DNA of 53,240 nt from Cochliopodium minus (lineage: Eukaryota; Discosea; Himatismenida; Cochliopodiidae), in contig JAMYWO010000272.1 in NCBI GenBank assembly GCA_024220525.1, forward strand, positions 1 through 53,240. Reading direction: 5' to 3'. A program made the position numbers and the translations under genes. The notes under the pieces were generated by a model, which saw nothing but the letters and a program-made list of their open reading frames with translations, made no database searches and was not told where the DNA came from. Of the stretch, positions 22,587-35,326 are shown piece after piece (the first letter of the stretch is position 1; every line of letters starts with the position of its first letter).

Positions 22587-22848
22587 TCATATATGGGATA
22601 TCCTTTTATATCCCTTAAATGATTTGCATCTTGATCATATATCCTCATTCAAAGTGTATTTAAATAAATATTTAACTTATTTTAATTTTTTTCTGTTTTT
22701 TAAATTTCAAAGACTAACTTTATTGTGCAATATCTTTGAAATAGTATTATTCTCATTATGCTTTTTATAATTTTTTAGCCATATTTTGTTTTACTAAATA
22801 ATTTTTCTCACAATCATTATTATAGATTTATTATAAAAAAAAACGAAT

Positions 22849-25800
22849 ATGGAAACCACGTTACCTCCCACATTGGATCCTACATCTACTCCTGTGCCCA
22901 CATCACAGCCAATTTTCGGACGTATTGTACCATGTGAGTCCTCTTTCCTTAATTCACTTGATTATCGAATTAACATATCATCAATCATTTTTTAACAATA
23001 GGGGGTATTCAATTGTTATATATGTTCCTATTGTATTTTGGTAACAACTTTGATATTTTTGAATAAAATTTATTTTTTGACAATCACAAAAGGATTTTCT
23101 GTGCTCCTTTTCTTGATGTTTTTGTTTGGGAGATATGGGGCCATTAAAGCCCACAAAAACTCCTTCAAGAAAAAAAAAGAAAAGAAATATAACGAGAAAG
23201 ATAGCTTGGTGAATGTAAAATCGAATCAAAACCTTGTACGTATCATATATCAAACAAAAAAACACTTTTATGAATCCAAGATCATAAAATGTTTAAATCA
23301 ATCCAATTATATTTTGGAATGATAATGATTTATATTTTGAAAGTATAATTAATCGGAGATATTCGAATGTTATAATAGATTATAAAAATAATCAAAGTCA
23401 AAAATATTTTGGTATGAAAATTTGTGAAGTAAAAAGGATCGATAATGATCAAATTATTGATTATTTCATTCAAAAATACAAAAATTTCAAATATAACAAA
23501 TTCTATTTTGTTTAATATTTGAGAAAATTTAAATAAAACAGAGTTTCATGATTGAAGAAAAAGAAGAAGAAAAAGATGTTGAAACAGGAGGAAAAGAAGA
23601 AGAAAAAGAAGAAGAGACAGACAAATCGGAAGACTGGATAGACCTAACAAGACCACTCCCATCATTTACTCAAGACGAAGAATCATTATTCGGATTCATC
23701 CCATCACTGATGAAAATAGATGACGAGACAATCAAAAACGTGTCGGGAGTGGACGCGTATGTTTATTTGAAGATACTCAAGTACCTCATCTTCTTGCTCC
23801 TTTTCATTTCTTTGTTTGGATGCATTGTGTTGATTCCCATTTATACTACTTCAGGGGATCTCACTGATTTCTCCAGGATCACAGGTACTTTTCTTTTATA
23901 ATAAAATATCTCATTTTTAAAAAAAAAATATAATTTTTAGACTTACACTTTTAAAAAATTGTTTTTTTAAAAAAAATAATATTTGAATCTTTATTTCAAA
24001 TAAATAATTTTGTTGATATTCACCAACAATTAGTTTGATTTTTTGAAAACTATCAAATCACAAAAATTAATCACAAAAAAAAAAAAAGCAATCAACATCA
24101 AAAAGGGAGATTCTAGACTCTGGGCAGTTTTCATCTCGACTATCGTTAACTCCTCGCTCGTCTACGGGTTCCTCTACTTCACTTGGAAGCTCTACATAGC
24201 AAACATCAAGATCCAATCTTCGGCGCTCGAGCTCAGATCGTTCACCGTGATGATCCGACATTTCCCCGAAAACGTCACCGATGAAAACTTGGTTAAAGAA
24301 TATTTCAATACAATGTACGAGAATAGTGTAGAGAAGGTTGTTATCAATTTGGACTGTTCGGGTCTTGACAGATATCAGAAACGCGCCACTGAGCTTTTGC
24401 ACAAGCTCCATCACTTGAAGGCTCTTCGTCGACTCACCCTCCAGGGCCAGAAGGCTAATTGTCATTTCAGGAGGAAAGATGTTACCAAGATCGACCAGGA
24501 CATTTTGGGAATTGAGAATTCCATGAGGAGTTTGAGAGAGAAAATCAAAAAATGGAACAAAAAGGTGACTTTTTTAAAACCTTTATAAAGAAATCAATAT
24601 TTTTTCTTGTTTTAATTTTATTTTCTTCAATTTTTTTTTGTTGTGATATGAATACAAAATTCATATAAAATTTCAATCATAATGATTGGTTAAAATATTC
24701 ATTTATTTAAAATATTTTAGATTTGAATATTCCTTTATTCTAAATTTTACATTGGGGAAAAAAAAAAAGAAAACATTTTTAAAACTTATCAGAATTAAAT
24801 TCAAAAAAAAATTTGCTAACTATTTATTATAAAAAACCTCTACCAGGAAAAAACTAATACAGAAATATGCTTCATCACATTCAGGTCGCTGCAGTTCTGC
24901 CAAAGACTCCTCAAAGCAGGAAAGACTAAAAAGCAAGGATTTTTCAACTTTGACGAAAGCGACCCCAAACCCGAATCACAGAACAAGACGGAGAGTGAGA
25001 AGGAGGACCCCTCTTCTTTCTCTTCTTTCAGCTCCTTTCCTTCTCTTTCCAAGTCCTCTTCTTTTAATGATCTTCAGTTTCTCGATCAGAAGAACGAGAG
25101 ACTCAACAAACTTCGTGACACTTTGCAAACTAATAATTGGTCTGTACAATCTGGTATTTTTTTATTTTTTTTTTTCAAAAATAAAAAGCAAATTTTATTC
25201 ATTATTGATTATTTATTTTCATTATTTATTTTAAAATATTCGATATATTTGATAATTATTTTTAAATGTGTTTTAATCATTATTTCGTTTATTTCAATTA
25301 ATTTTTTTATTTATTAAATTCATTCATTACAATTATTTTTTTTTGATGTTTATTTCAACTATTTTTTTTATTGTTATTTTTAACATTTCAAATTTTTTTT
25401 TTTGATAGCTCCCGATCCAACTGACGTCATACATGACAACATCGGGAAGACTTTCTGGATTTGTGTTCTGAAGACCATCATGATTAATGCGGTTATCATT
25501 TTGCTTTTGTTTTTCTTCACCACTCCTATTTCTATCATGGGGTAACAAAAAAAAAATTAATCAAAAAAAATAAAAAGGAAAAAAAAAAAATGAATTAAAA
25601 ATAAAATTTGAAAAAAAAAGTTCAATTTCCAACATTGTTACCAACTATGACATCTTGGACGAAATTTCAAAATCTATCTCAAAAGTTTTCAAGTTTTTGG
25701 GCAGCAGTACTATTGTGTATTTTTTATCATTTATTTTTATTTTTATTTTTATTTTTTATTTTTTATTTTTTATTTTTAATCTCTAATTTTTAATTTTTTT

Positions 25801-27697
25801 TTTTTTATAATTTTTTATTTTTAATTTTTAATTTTTATTTTTTTTAATTAATTTTTTATTTTTTATTTTTATTTATTTTTACTTTTATTTTAATTTTTTG
25901 TATCTAACAGGTATGGTTACATCGCTTCTTTGCTTCTGATGATTTGTACCATGGTGGTGCCTCGTTTGATGACTTTCTTCACATTGTTCCAGGGACACGA
26001 GACTGTTTCTCTAAGAGAAAGGTCTACCATGAGAAAAATATATGTTTATCTGATCCTGGCTATCGTAAAAAAAAATATGATAACAATATAAAAATAAAAT
26101 AAAAATAAAAAAATAATATAAAAAATAAAATAAAATAAAAAAAAAAATTAAAAAAATATAAATGATAATTAACCAAAAAAATTGAATCACAAAATAATGA
26201 GTTTTGTTTAATTTTAAAATGATTTTTCGTAGGTTGTGATGCCCTCCATTTTCATCACCTCACTTGATGCTCTTGGAAATTTTCTTTGAGTAAAAAAAAA
26301 TCACAACAATAATTGTATCAAACAATCTCATTTCTTATTTTAAAAAAATAGAAAAGGAAACTACGAAGAAATTTTGAACAAATAGGAGGAATCTTTCCCA
26401 ATGCAATGTAAAAATTTTTAAATTATCTTATTAAATTTTCTAATTTTTCTTTCTCATTTTTTTTTGCTTTAAAAATTTTTATATTTTTATTTAATTTTTA
26501 TTTTATTGTTTTTTCATAAAAAAAAAAAAAGGTTTTTATCAACTATTTATTGGCTGTGTCTTTGGTAACTTTGCGGAGTTTTGTGTTTGCCAAACTCTTT
26601 GGTCGCCTTCTTCACTTTCAGATTTCCATCACCAATGAAGAAAAAGAAAGAGTAATCACTGAAAAAAATTTTCATATTTTCTTCATTTTTATTATTAATT
26701 TAATTTTTAATATTTTTATCAGAATTTTAATCATATCTTTCATTTTACTATTTTAAAATTACCTTTTGATAAATTTTTTTTTTTAAACTAACTAATAATT
26801 TTGTTTAAAGTCCAAAGATTATTTAAGAAGTCCATTTGTACGGGTTTCAATATGCTTACTTCATGACCATCTTCGCAATGTGTATAATATACAGCTCCGT
26901 GGTGCCAATCTTGGTCATTTTCGGTCTTTTTGCGATGACCAACAAGTACATCGTTGATAAACATCATTTGGTAAAAAATAAAAAAATTTTCAAAAAAAAA
27001 AATGAATAAAAAAAATTAATTAAAAAAAAATACATAAAAATTTCATTTAAATTTTTTGAAAAAAAGATTTATGTCAATCAAAAAACAGTGAGTGATCTCC
27101 ACATTGTAAAAAGTGTCGTCAAATTTACACTGACAGGTTAATTTTGTTTTTTTTTTTTAAAAAAATTTTTTCTTTAAAATTTCATTTTTTTTTTTAGGGC
27201 TTATCATGTATCAGTTTGCCATGATTTGTTTTTTTTATTTCTTAAAGTCCAGTACCATTTTTGCTGTTCTTATCGGTATCATGTTGGGTTGCAGTGGTGT
27301 GTTCACTGTGTTGGTAATGTTTGGAAGATACTTGGATCCTGGTAAAAAAAAAAACATCAAAAATAAAAATGATCATTTTCAAAACTTTTTTGTTTATTAG
27401 AAAAGGAGTATTTTCTTTCTGATCAGATCTTGATCAATGAAGATATCATTAACAAAAAATCTTACAGAAATCCTATCTTGAAAGACAAAACATTTAAAGG
27501 TAATTTCTTTTTCACTTTAATTATTTTGTATTGAGTTTTTAATATTTTAATTTTTAGAATTTCTTTCGGAGTACAGAAACCTCCCTAATGTCCAAGAGAG
27601 AGAAAACTCTAGAATTTTCGATGTTCCTTACGATGACAAGTCTCCCAAGACCCCAAAGAGAAAGAGCTTGAGAAAAAGCAATTACATCGATATTTGA
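22849..27697 (+). CDS. TMEM63/OSCA-type mechanosensitive ion channel, with frame breaks
   Basis: About sixteen exons. Starts at 22849-22933 and 23002-23040 (WGIQLLYMFLLYF, first helix), then 23093-23235, 23542-23884 (acidic Glu-rich loop, then helix), 24089-24564 (TAINIKKGDSRLWAVF; cytosolic RRM-like region beginning FTVMIRHFPENVTDENLV), 24847-25153 (EICFITFRSLQFCQRLLK), 25409-25541 (APDPTDVIHDNIGKTFW, the family hallmark), 25621-25716, 25911-26064, 26233-26289, and further helices to TGA at 27697. TMEM63/OSCA proteins are monomeric or dimeric cation channels opened by membrane tension or hyperosmolarity. Between 26287 and 26840 the frame is broken: a TGA precedes the donor at 26290, and one-base shifts near 26531 and 26839 are needed to keep channel-like sequence (NYLLAVSLVTLRSFVFAKLF, YGFQYAYFMTIFAM). 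Before and after this stretch the frame is clean. Functional unless these breaks are real. Confidence 0.85.
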
Positions 27698-27806
27698 AAA
27701 AAAAAAACTCCATTTGTTAAAATAAAAGATTTTAAATTAATTTGTTTTTCTTGTCTCTTTTCCAAAAAAAAAAATATAATTTTCAATGATTTGAATAATG
27801 ATTTCT

Positions 27807-28274
27807 TTATTTTTGATGTTTTCTTATAATATAATTGATATTTTCCAAATAAACATCCCTAGTGAGTTTGATAATTTTATCTTTTTTCTTGTTGAGAGTA
27901 TAAACATCATTGATATTCAAAGTGATCTTATCTGGATTGATTCTCTTGTATATTGGCTTTTCTTCTAATACAAAACCCCACAACAATACACCAGTTTGAG
28001 AATTAATATGAGAGCTAAAATAAGCAGAGACGTTTGATACAATAAAATGATCAAAAATTGGATTGGCGAATCTCTTTATAGGATTTTTGGAGGATGATAA
28101 ATGGTTGTTTATTTCATATACAGGTATATCAATGAAAAAAGAAAAATAACTTTCTTTTGTTTCTTCAGTGAAATTTGTTGTGAGTTTGAGAGCCCAATCA
28201 TGAGCCCAAGAATGAGTTGCGCAACATGAACAAATAAAAGAAATAAATAAGATTAATGACAAAACTTTCTTCAT
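27807..28274 (-). CDS. Small secreted protein, unrecognised
   Basis: Single exon, about 155 residues. The ATG at 28274 was chosen because it opens a clear signal peptide (MKKVLSLILFISFICSCCA) after an A-rich leader; a longer frame upstream is unlikely coding. The mature part has mixed beta-type sequence (YFSFFIDIPVYEINNHL, GVLLWGFVLEEKPIYKR) and an NFT glycosylation sequon. Apart from the two Cys in the signal region no cysteine cluster is seen. The function is unknown. It lies tail-to-tail with the channel gene, which ends about 110 bp away. Confidence 0.7.
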   Translation of the reverse strand: MKKVLSLILFISFICSCCATHSWAHDWALKLTTNFTEETKESYFSFFIDIPVYEINNHLSSSKNPIKRFANPIFDHFIVSNVSAYFSSHINSQTGVLLWGFVLEEKPIYKRINPDKITLNINDVYTLNKKKDKIIKLTRDVYLENINYIIRKHQK

Positions 28275-28381
28275 TTTTTTTTTTTTTAGATAAACACTTT
28301 GGATAAAATTAAAAAGACATAATTTTTGGTTCAAAAAAGTTTTTTTATTTTTGTTCAAAAATTCTCTTTTTATCAATTGTT

Positions 28382-31009
28382 TCAATTGGTATTTCCACCC
28401 AACAAACTTGAAGCAGTATTGAAAAGATTGATAGGATTTGTTCCGTCGGTGATCATGAAGCCTTGGAGGCCCAAACTCTTGAGTAATTTGCCTTGCATTT
28501 CTGGACCAGCTTGGGCAATAGATTGGATGGTCTCTGATCCAATAGCTTTGATCATTGATTCAAATTTATTTGTTTCGATTTTAGCAGATCTCTCAGATCT
28601 TTTGATTTGAATTCTCTTCAATTCTTTGGCGTATTCATATTCTGCGTTTTTTTCGAGTTTTAAGATCTCCAATTCAGATTGAGCTTTGATTTTCATTGCG
28701 TTGGAAATAATTTCAGCGTGCTTGACTGCTGCTTTTCCGTTAATTTTTGCTGCTTTCTTCTTAGCTTCAGCTTCACTGGTTTGATCACCAATAGCTTCAT
28801 GTGTTGCAGTTTGAGTTTGTAAATCCAACAATTTTATTTTTTCTTTTTCAGATTCGCAATTTGCTTTGATTTTTAATGTTTCAAGGAAACCTCCAGAAAT
28901 TTGCTCTTGTTTTTTGGTCTCATGTTGAGCGGTAGCTTCTTGAGATCTGGTGGTAATTTCGATTGCAAGTTGAACAGATTTGGACAAAGCATCACGGGTT
29001 CTTTGATCAATAGGTTCAACAGATTGCACATCGACAGCAGTGATGATCAAATTGTTTGCTTCAAAGAAGAGGTGATCATTTTCTCCAAATACTGCATTAC
29101 GAATAATGGTAGCAGAATCTTTGTGAAATTCATCAAAAGTTACTCCTGCAACAGCTCCACGTACGCGGGAAGCAACAGCTTTACATGCATCACCAACAAA
29201 GTCTGGAACTTGGAAGATTTTTTCTCTATCTTCTTCATAACGGAATCTCCAGTTGTATGCCAATTTGAGATTGAGACGAGCATGATCACTTGTTTCTACA
29301 ACAACGACATCAGTCATGAAATCAGGTCCCAAAAACAAAACAATAGATTTGATTACATCAGGTCTTTTTGGATTTCCTCCAGAAAGGGACAACAAGGTGA
29401 ATTCCTCGTTTGGTTCAAGATTGATGAGTTGAGGTCCATAGACAACACGAGCTTTCTTTTTGTTGTAATCATAAATTTGACATGCTGCATTGTAAGGGAC
29501 TCTGTATGAAACTACTTTACTTTTGTTTCCTCTAAATGAGACAACGTTTTCAGATTGTGAGTGATCACGAGTAGTACCACTTGTAGCAATGAGTTCTTCA
29601 ACTTCTTTTGGAAGATTCTTTTCCCACAATTCTTCATGAGCTTTAAGAGTGTAGGATCTTCCAGAGACCATGAAGACTTTACCAGTTTGCAAATCTCTTA
29701 CGTAGATTCCTTCGTTTTTGTCAAGTGCGATAGCTTTACGTTTAGCAAGTACTTCAACTTGAACAGGAGGAACATATTCGCAAGGACCTTGGATCAACCA
29801 TTTGCTTCCAGGCTTTCTCACTTCATTTCCATCTTTGAATTCAGAGACCGCACGTACCAACAAAGTTTCATCGACTGCCAATACTTCATTATCTTTGATT
29901 CCAGATTCGAGTTCTTCTCCAGGATAAAGGAAGAAGCTGAGTTGTCCTCTTCTCAATTCTCTGCAACCATATCTATTCTTTCCAGTCTTTACATCATAAG
30001 GATTGATGACAAAGCAATATTGGCTTTCGGACAATACGGTCAATTTTACTTCACCAATCACTGTTTCATAAACCCCAGGAATATAGACAGAAGCTTGAGA
30101 ATTTTTGACTAACCATTGTTCTCCAGCTTTGCGCTTGACCTTGAATTGATCTTCAAAGGAAGAGATGGCTTCAAGCTTTAATGATTTTTGATCAGTGAGG
30201 ATATACCCATCGATTATACTAACAACTTGTTCATTAATGTTTGGGAGGTAATGCCCGGAAGTCTTGACCATCCATTCTTCTCCTGCTTTTCTTCTATTTC
30301 CCAAATAATCATCAGTATCTTGAAGAGCTACCAATTTGAGAGCAGAATTTGGTCCAATAACTTGTGCGTCAACAAGTTGTACAACTTTTTCTTCTACTCT
30401 TGGGTAGTAAGTGAGTGGTCCTCTCAATAACCAAAGATCTCCAGCATTTCTATTTACATTATCCCTTGAATCATAAAATTGTTGTGTTGCTTCAAGTTTC
30501 AATGCTTGTGTCTCTTCGATGGTGGTGATTTTTTCTGCATTTCCAACAATTTCTTCCCCAGGATAAAGTGGAAATGGAGCAGGTTCAATTCTAATTTCTT
30601 CTTCTCCCCATCTTAATACAGTATTTCCATATTCATCAACAACAGGCAAATTATCTTTCAATTCAACTGGATTTTTTATTTTGATTGAATGTCTTGGTGG
30701 TACTATTATCATTCTTTCTGGACCTTTGGAAACATCTTCATGTTCTTGTGTGGTAATAGTTTTTGGTCCAACTGATAAATATGTTACATTGGAGTTTCTA
30801 TCAGTGATCTATGAAGAGAATATATAAAAAATTGCATAAATTATGAGTTTATATATATTTTTTTTGGAAATAAAAGTAAATTTTCTTACGTGAATATAAT
30901 AGAAAGGCTTTAATCTAATAACTAAAATTAATTGGGAAGTTTGTTAGATTTATTTCGTTTTTTTTTTTGGATTAATAAAGAAAATTTTTGAACCTGTTGA
31001 TTGAGACAT
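28382..31009 (-). CDS. MVP: Major vault protein
   Basis: Main structural protein of the vault ribonucleoprotein, a barrel of 78 copies. Three exons: 31009-30994 (16 nt), 30921-30890 and 30808-28382. The N-terminus ([18 protein letters not shown], then [10 protein letters not shown]) and the [15 protein letters not shown] motif match animal MVP. A series of about nine MVP repeats follows, each with an LRGP or VKTSG type turn and PGE/P-x-V-E motifs ([31 protein letters not shown]). The shoulder domain ([34 protein letters not shown]) and the long cap helix ([20 protein letters not shown]) end in a short C-terminal tail. The length of about 840 residues is normal. Its presence fits an amoebozoan or heterolobosean-like host, since many lineages have lost vaults. 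No vault RNA gene was found nearby. Confidence 0.97.
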
Positions 31010-31440
31010 TTTTTAATACTGTAAATTTTTTTAGATTATTGATTTTTTTTTTTTTTTTTTATCATTTATCCAATGAAAAATTTGTTTTTAAATTGAAAAC
31101 ATTCTTAAATTGAGAAATTACCATCAGATTAGTGTTATTAAGAAAGAACATACTCAAGAATGATCAATAAGATTTTGATATTCTAAGGGAGTAAAGGATA
31201 ATTTGTTATTTAATAATTTTATATTTTTTTTTTGAGTTTTAATGTTAATTATGGGATTCATTCACCATTTATTAAATTGAATAACCTATCCATTTTCTTT
31301 TTGGGAGCTATCATGTTAAAATTCTTTTCATCAAAATAATAATAATAATTCAAAATAAAATTGGAAAAGAATTGGGTTAATAAATTTATTTATAAGAATA
31401 TATAGAAAAATGTACTTAAATACAGTTGAAAAATGGTTGT
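31010..31440. other. Intergenic AT-rich spacer
   Basis: Lies upstream of the vault protein gene and downstream of the large unrecognised gene. It holds long T runs and an ATAATAATAATAATT stretch near 31339. It is presumably the MVP promoter; no specific element is recognised. Confidence 0.55.
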
Positions 31441-34266
31441 TTATATGATATCATCAACTCTGAATTCTTTGGAATAACTCTCAACGGGATTCCAATTGAT
31501 GAAATAAGTGATCCAGAGATTATAAATCCCCGATTTCAAGGGAGGAACAAAGATATCTTGGATATTTTTTTCGTTAATTTTGAAGGGATTTGAAATTAAT
31601 TGAGTGGAATAAAGCGGAGGCAAATCCTGGGATTTATTGGAAGAAGAGAGATAACGAGAAATGAAACCGGGGGTAGATTGATGAAGATGGGAGATTTTCT
31701 TGTAAATTGAATCGATATTTTGGCTGTTTTCGGTGATCTTCTCCTTTTTGAAATTGGAGCAATCAATGATGATGACCTTATCGATTGAATATAAATAAAG
31801 ATGCCAAATAGAATGAGATTTGGAGATTAATTTGAGCTGGAATTTGCCAGGGATGCACATATCCATCAAGAAGAAGGGTTTGATGGAAGTATTGGCTATT
31901 TGGATCGAGGGGATGACTTCCTTGGAATAGAGCTCATCGATAAGATGGTCGATCTGCAACGAGGAGATGAAATTCTGAAGGCATGAAGAAGAAATGAATT
32001 GGATCTCACCAAAAGAATAAATTATATCAACAAAATCGACCAAACTATAGGATTTGGGATAAGGAGCGATGCAAAAAATGAGAGAAGTATACTGTTGTTT
32101 GGTGAGATTCTGGCCATAAATATTCAAAATCAATTTCTGATTGGAAATGCAAATGTCTTTAGTGACCTTGCCATTTTCATTGGATTCCTTGAAGACAAGC
32201 ACATCAATGAAAGGATCAGATTCATCCTCATTATTTCCATTTGTGCCTTGGCTGAGGTTACCTATGTTCTCCATCAAACTCAAGATCTTCTCAGTGGGGC
32301 CAGCATAAATCTTTTTTTCCAATTGAACATCGTTGATGACGAAGATGGTCGAATGATTGATGTATTTGTAGTTTTTCAACATCTTGAGAAGCCATCGGTT
32401 GTTCTGGTTGTCTCTGTAGATGTGATACTTTTGCTTCACGATCTTGTTGGGATTCAAAATGAAGATCCTCGTGTAGTTGTTTCTCCCCGTGAACTCAAAG
32501 TAAGTGCTGTAAGTAGTGATATCAAACCTGGGACTCTCAGATGAAAGTGCATTCTCGATCGACTGAGCAATGCTGTTGATTTTGTTTTTATCTTTGATTT
32601 CCAACTGTTCAATCAATATATTTTTAAAGTCAATGGAAGTGATGAAACTCAGCTCATTTCCGTTGACTGTGCATGAATAAATGCTCCCTTTTGAATTAAA
32701 TATTCTGACAGGAACATTTCCAAAGATGGAGATGCTAGGAGAGTTATTGTTATTGTTTTTGATTGTTTTTAATTTCTTTGAGATGTTCCTGTTTCCTGAT
32801 GAACTTTTGGTGCTTTCCAAAGTTCTTTTGTTGTTGGGAGGAGAGTTTTCTGGGTTAAGTCTGCACAAAAGATTGACAACCTCAAAGGTTTCTTCCCCTT
32901 CACGTGCTTTCTCGTCTGTTTCGTCGTCAGAGCTTTGGAGTGAGTTCATATCTGTATAATTCTTCGTATCCACCAAAGGTGATGGAGTTTGCAAGGTTGG
33001 AAGATTGCTGTATTTCACAGCATTCTCATTTTGGTTATTCTTTTGTAGATTAAATTTATCAACAAAGAAATTTTCGATTGTATATGGAGGCCCACAATCA
33101 TAATGGAAATTTGTATTATTATTATTATTCGGGATAAATATATTGTTTTCGTTATTAATCTTGTTTAAATTGATGATATTGTTGATAGATTTCAGTTTAA
33201 TATTTTTATTTTCATTCAAAATTGGACTCTCGAGATTTTTCAACGGGGGAATTACTATGTTGGATGATAGCTTTATGGGATTGTTGGGATTGAAGGATGT
33301 GTTAAATTGGGATAATAAATTTGCTCCGGAAATTATAGGAGAAGGCGAAATCGGAGTCGAAACAGGAAAGTTATTATTGTTTGAAATATTTGAATTGAAC
33401 AAATTGATCATGATGGCATTTCCCTGTTGTGAATATTGTGTTTGGAAATTATTGTCATAAGAATTTAGATTAATATTTTTTTGCTCATGTGATGGTGGTG
33501 ATAGTTCAAATTGTTTGGTAGGCAAATGTGAAGATGGCAGATTATTGTCAAAAGCTTTTCCTAGAGATTTATGGGTGGTATGATAGACTTTTCCACAATC
33601 TTCAGTATAATCTTGGATGATGGTGGAGATGAATCCAAAGGATCCACCTTCTTTGAATTCATCAATAGAGATGAATGTTGAATATTTATTTGGAGTTAAT
33701 AAATGTTTTCCTAATTCCATTTCTTCTTTTGCAGGCCTTGTTAATAATTTGATAACATTCTCTGGATTGTCTTTCTTGGTCCTATTCTGGATGATATACC
33801 TCAATTTATTTTTTCTGCTGACATCCAAAGGCATTCTCTCTGATAATTTTTGCTTTAACTGCCACATGGAGTAATAAAACCTACCATTAATATTGATTTT
33901 ATCCAATACCAATTTCTCTTGTCCTTCAGAAAGAGAGAAGATATCCTCATATTTATTTTTTAACGTTCCATTTCTCCGAATTCTTTTTTGAGAAGAGTCT
34001 GAATCATATTTTCTTTCATCATCATAGTCCATATCAAAGTCTTCATTTGAATTATTATTGAATTTGAGATCGTTCTCATTTTGATTAATGTTACTTTGCT
34101 TTGTTTGATCACCAAACTCCTCATCTTCGTTATTGGTTTCAATTTCAGCATTATTCATTGCTCCATCATCAAAAATATTTTGATCTTTTGGTATGTTGGG
34201 AAATATAGCTTTTATATTCGAATTGATTCCCTCATTCTCCAATTCAATAAAGGATCTTTCATTCAT
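31441..34266 (-). CDS. Large Asn-rich protein, unrecognised
   Basis: Single uninterrupted exon of 941 residues, the longest in the window. The N-terminal 90 residues are acidic and Asn-rich with a basic patch (QKRIRRNGTLKNKYE). A conserved-looking segment at about 110-215 (GQEKLVLDKININGRFYYSM, then LSERMPLDVSRKNKLRYIIQ) may be a folded domain. Residues about 240-500 are low-complexity Asn/Ser/Pro. A second basic patch (KKLKTIKNNNNN) precedes a C-terminal globular half (about 515-941) with beta-rich sequence, ending in what could be an Ig-like strand set (VPPLKSGIYNLWITYFINWN). The pattern suggests a nuclear regulator, but no family is recognised. The absence of introns contrasts with most neighbours. 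Confidence 0.75.
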   Translation of the reverse strand: MNERSFIELENEGINSNIKAIFPNIPKDQNIFDDGAMNNAEIETNNEDEEFGDQTKQSNINQNENDLKFNNNSNEDFDMDYDDERKYDSDSSQKRIRRNGTLKNKYEDIFSLSEGQEKLVLDKININGRFYYSMWQLKQKLSERMPLDVSRKNKLRYIIQNRTKKDNPENVIKLLTRPAKEEMELGKHLLTPNKYSTFISIDEFKEGGSFGFISTIIQDYTEDCGKVYHTTHKSLGKAFDNNLPSSHLPTKQFELSPPSHEQKNINLNSYDNNFQTQYSQQGNAIMINLFNSNISNNNNFPVSTPISPSPIISGANLLSQFNTSFNPNNPIKLSSNIVIPPLKNLESPILNENKNIKLKSINNIINLNKINNENNIFIPNNNNNTNFHYDCGPPYTIENFFVDKFNLQKNNQNENAVKYSNLPTLQTPSPLVDTKNYTDMNSLQSSDDETDEKAREGEETFEVVNLLCRLNPENSPPNNKRTLESTKSSSGNRNISKKLKTIKNNNNNSPSISIFGNVPVRIFNSKGSIYSCTVNGNELSFITSIDFKNILIEQLEIKDKNKINSIAQSIENALSSESPRFDITTYSTYFEFTGRNNYTRIFILNPNKIVKQKYHIYRDNQNNRWLLKMLKNYKYINHSTIFVINDVQLEKKIYAGPTEKILSLMENIGNLSQGTNGNNEDESDPFIDVLVFKESNENGKVTKDICISNQKLILNIYGQNLTKQQYTSLIFCIAPYPKSYSLVDFVDIIYSFGEIQFISSSCLQNFISSLQIDHLIDELYSKEVIPSIQIANTSIKPFFLMDMCIPGKFQLKLISKSHSIWHLYLYSIDKVIIIDCSNFKKEKITENSQNIDSIYKKISHLHQSTPGFISRYLSSSNKSQDLPPLYSTQLISNPFKINEKNIQDIFVPPLKSGIYNLWITYFINWNPVESYSKEFRVDDII

Positions 34267-35326
34267 TTCACTTGATCTGTTTTAATTTATTTAAATAATT
34301 TGATTTTTTTTTTTTTTAAAATTTATTTAATTTTTAAATAGAAGTATTTTTAAAAATCTGATTTTTACTCCAAGTTGGGTTCATTTTAATCTATACACAT
34401 TGAAAGTAATCCCGACATTATATAAAAAATAAAATAAGGAGTTAAATTCAAATTTATGAGATAGATTTAAAATTTTCAAACCTTTACCAATATATGCGGA
34501 GATATCAATTAGATACAAAGAAATGCTCCGAGTGAAGAATTATAAAATTGCATTTTTAAATTATTTTAAAGATTAAAGTGGAATTAATTCATCTGCCTAA
34601 GAATAATTGGTTTAAAATGATAACTATGTTAATATTTTTATTTTTATTTTTTTTTTAGCTCCGAGATACAATTCATAAATATCCTATTAATATCTAACAC
34701 TATTCCTTTTATAGTTAATTAAATTATAAAATCATGTTTCAATAGCCAAGTGAATATTAATTTTTTTTTTTTTTTGTGTTTGCATATTTTACTTTTAATA
34801 ATTAAAAAATAAAATAAAATCTATGTGAAATAAAATCTATGTGAAAATTTGACCAACAAATAAATGGAACTTTTTATACTTTCTTTTGTTGATCAAGATG
34901 TATGAAAAATATAATTTTTAAATAAAGTTTATGAAAATAATGCTAGCAAATAAAATATCTTAATTAATTATTTTTTCTATTCCTATCAATCAATGATCAC
35001 ATTTTTCTGATTGAATGAATAAAAAATTTTGGATCCCAGTTAAAATTATCTTCCATTTTTTAAAACTTTAATGCCAGTTTTTGACGAATTGAATTACATT
35101 ATTTTAAATGTGCTTTGGTAAAAAATTTTTTTTGTTACCTTTAAATTTTAAAAAATTTTGTTAATAAAGTCACAGAGCATATTCAAGGAAACTGCAAAAT
35201 GGAAAGTTGATGGCCAGTTTTATTTTTTCCAATTTTTTTTTTTTTTATGAACCAAAAGGAAATTGTCTCGCTGAAAAATATAGGATTATTTTCTCATTGA
35301 GAAAAGAAAAAAAAAATTAAAATAAA
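34267..35326. other. Longest gene-free stretch (about 1.06 kb)
   Basis: Lies between two divergently transcribed genes, so it must hold both promoters. It is less homopolymeric than introns. It contains a direct repeat of AATAAAATCTATGTGA around 34808-34840, the heptamer CTCCGAG twice (near 34528 and 34659) and GCCAGTTTT twice (near 35070 and 35212). No tRNA, coding frame or recognisable replication origin is seen. Confidence 0.55.

Noticed and set aside
28901-30430. Long plus-strand open frames opposite the major vault protein gene
   Set aside because: They are antisense shadows of a well-conserved single long exon; their translations have no recognisable motifs.
31999-33460. Plus-strand open frames opposite the Asn-rich gene
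   Set aside because: They are shadows of the 941-codon minus-strand frame and are low-complexity.
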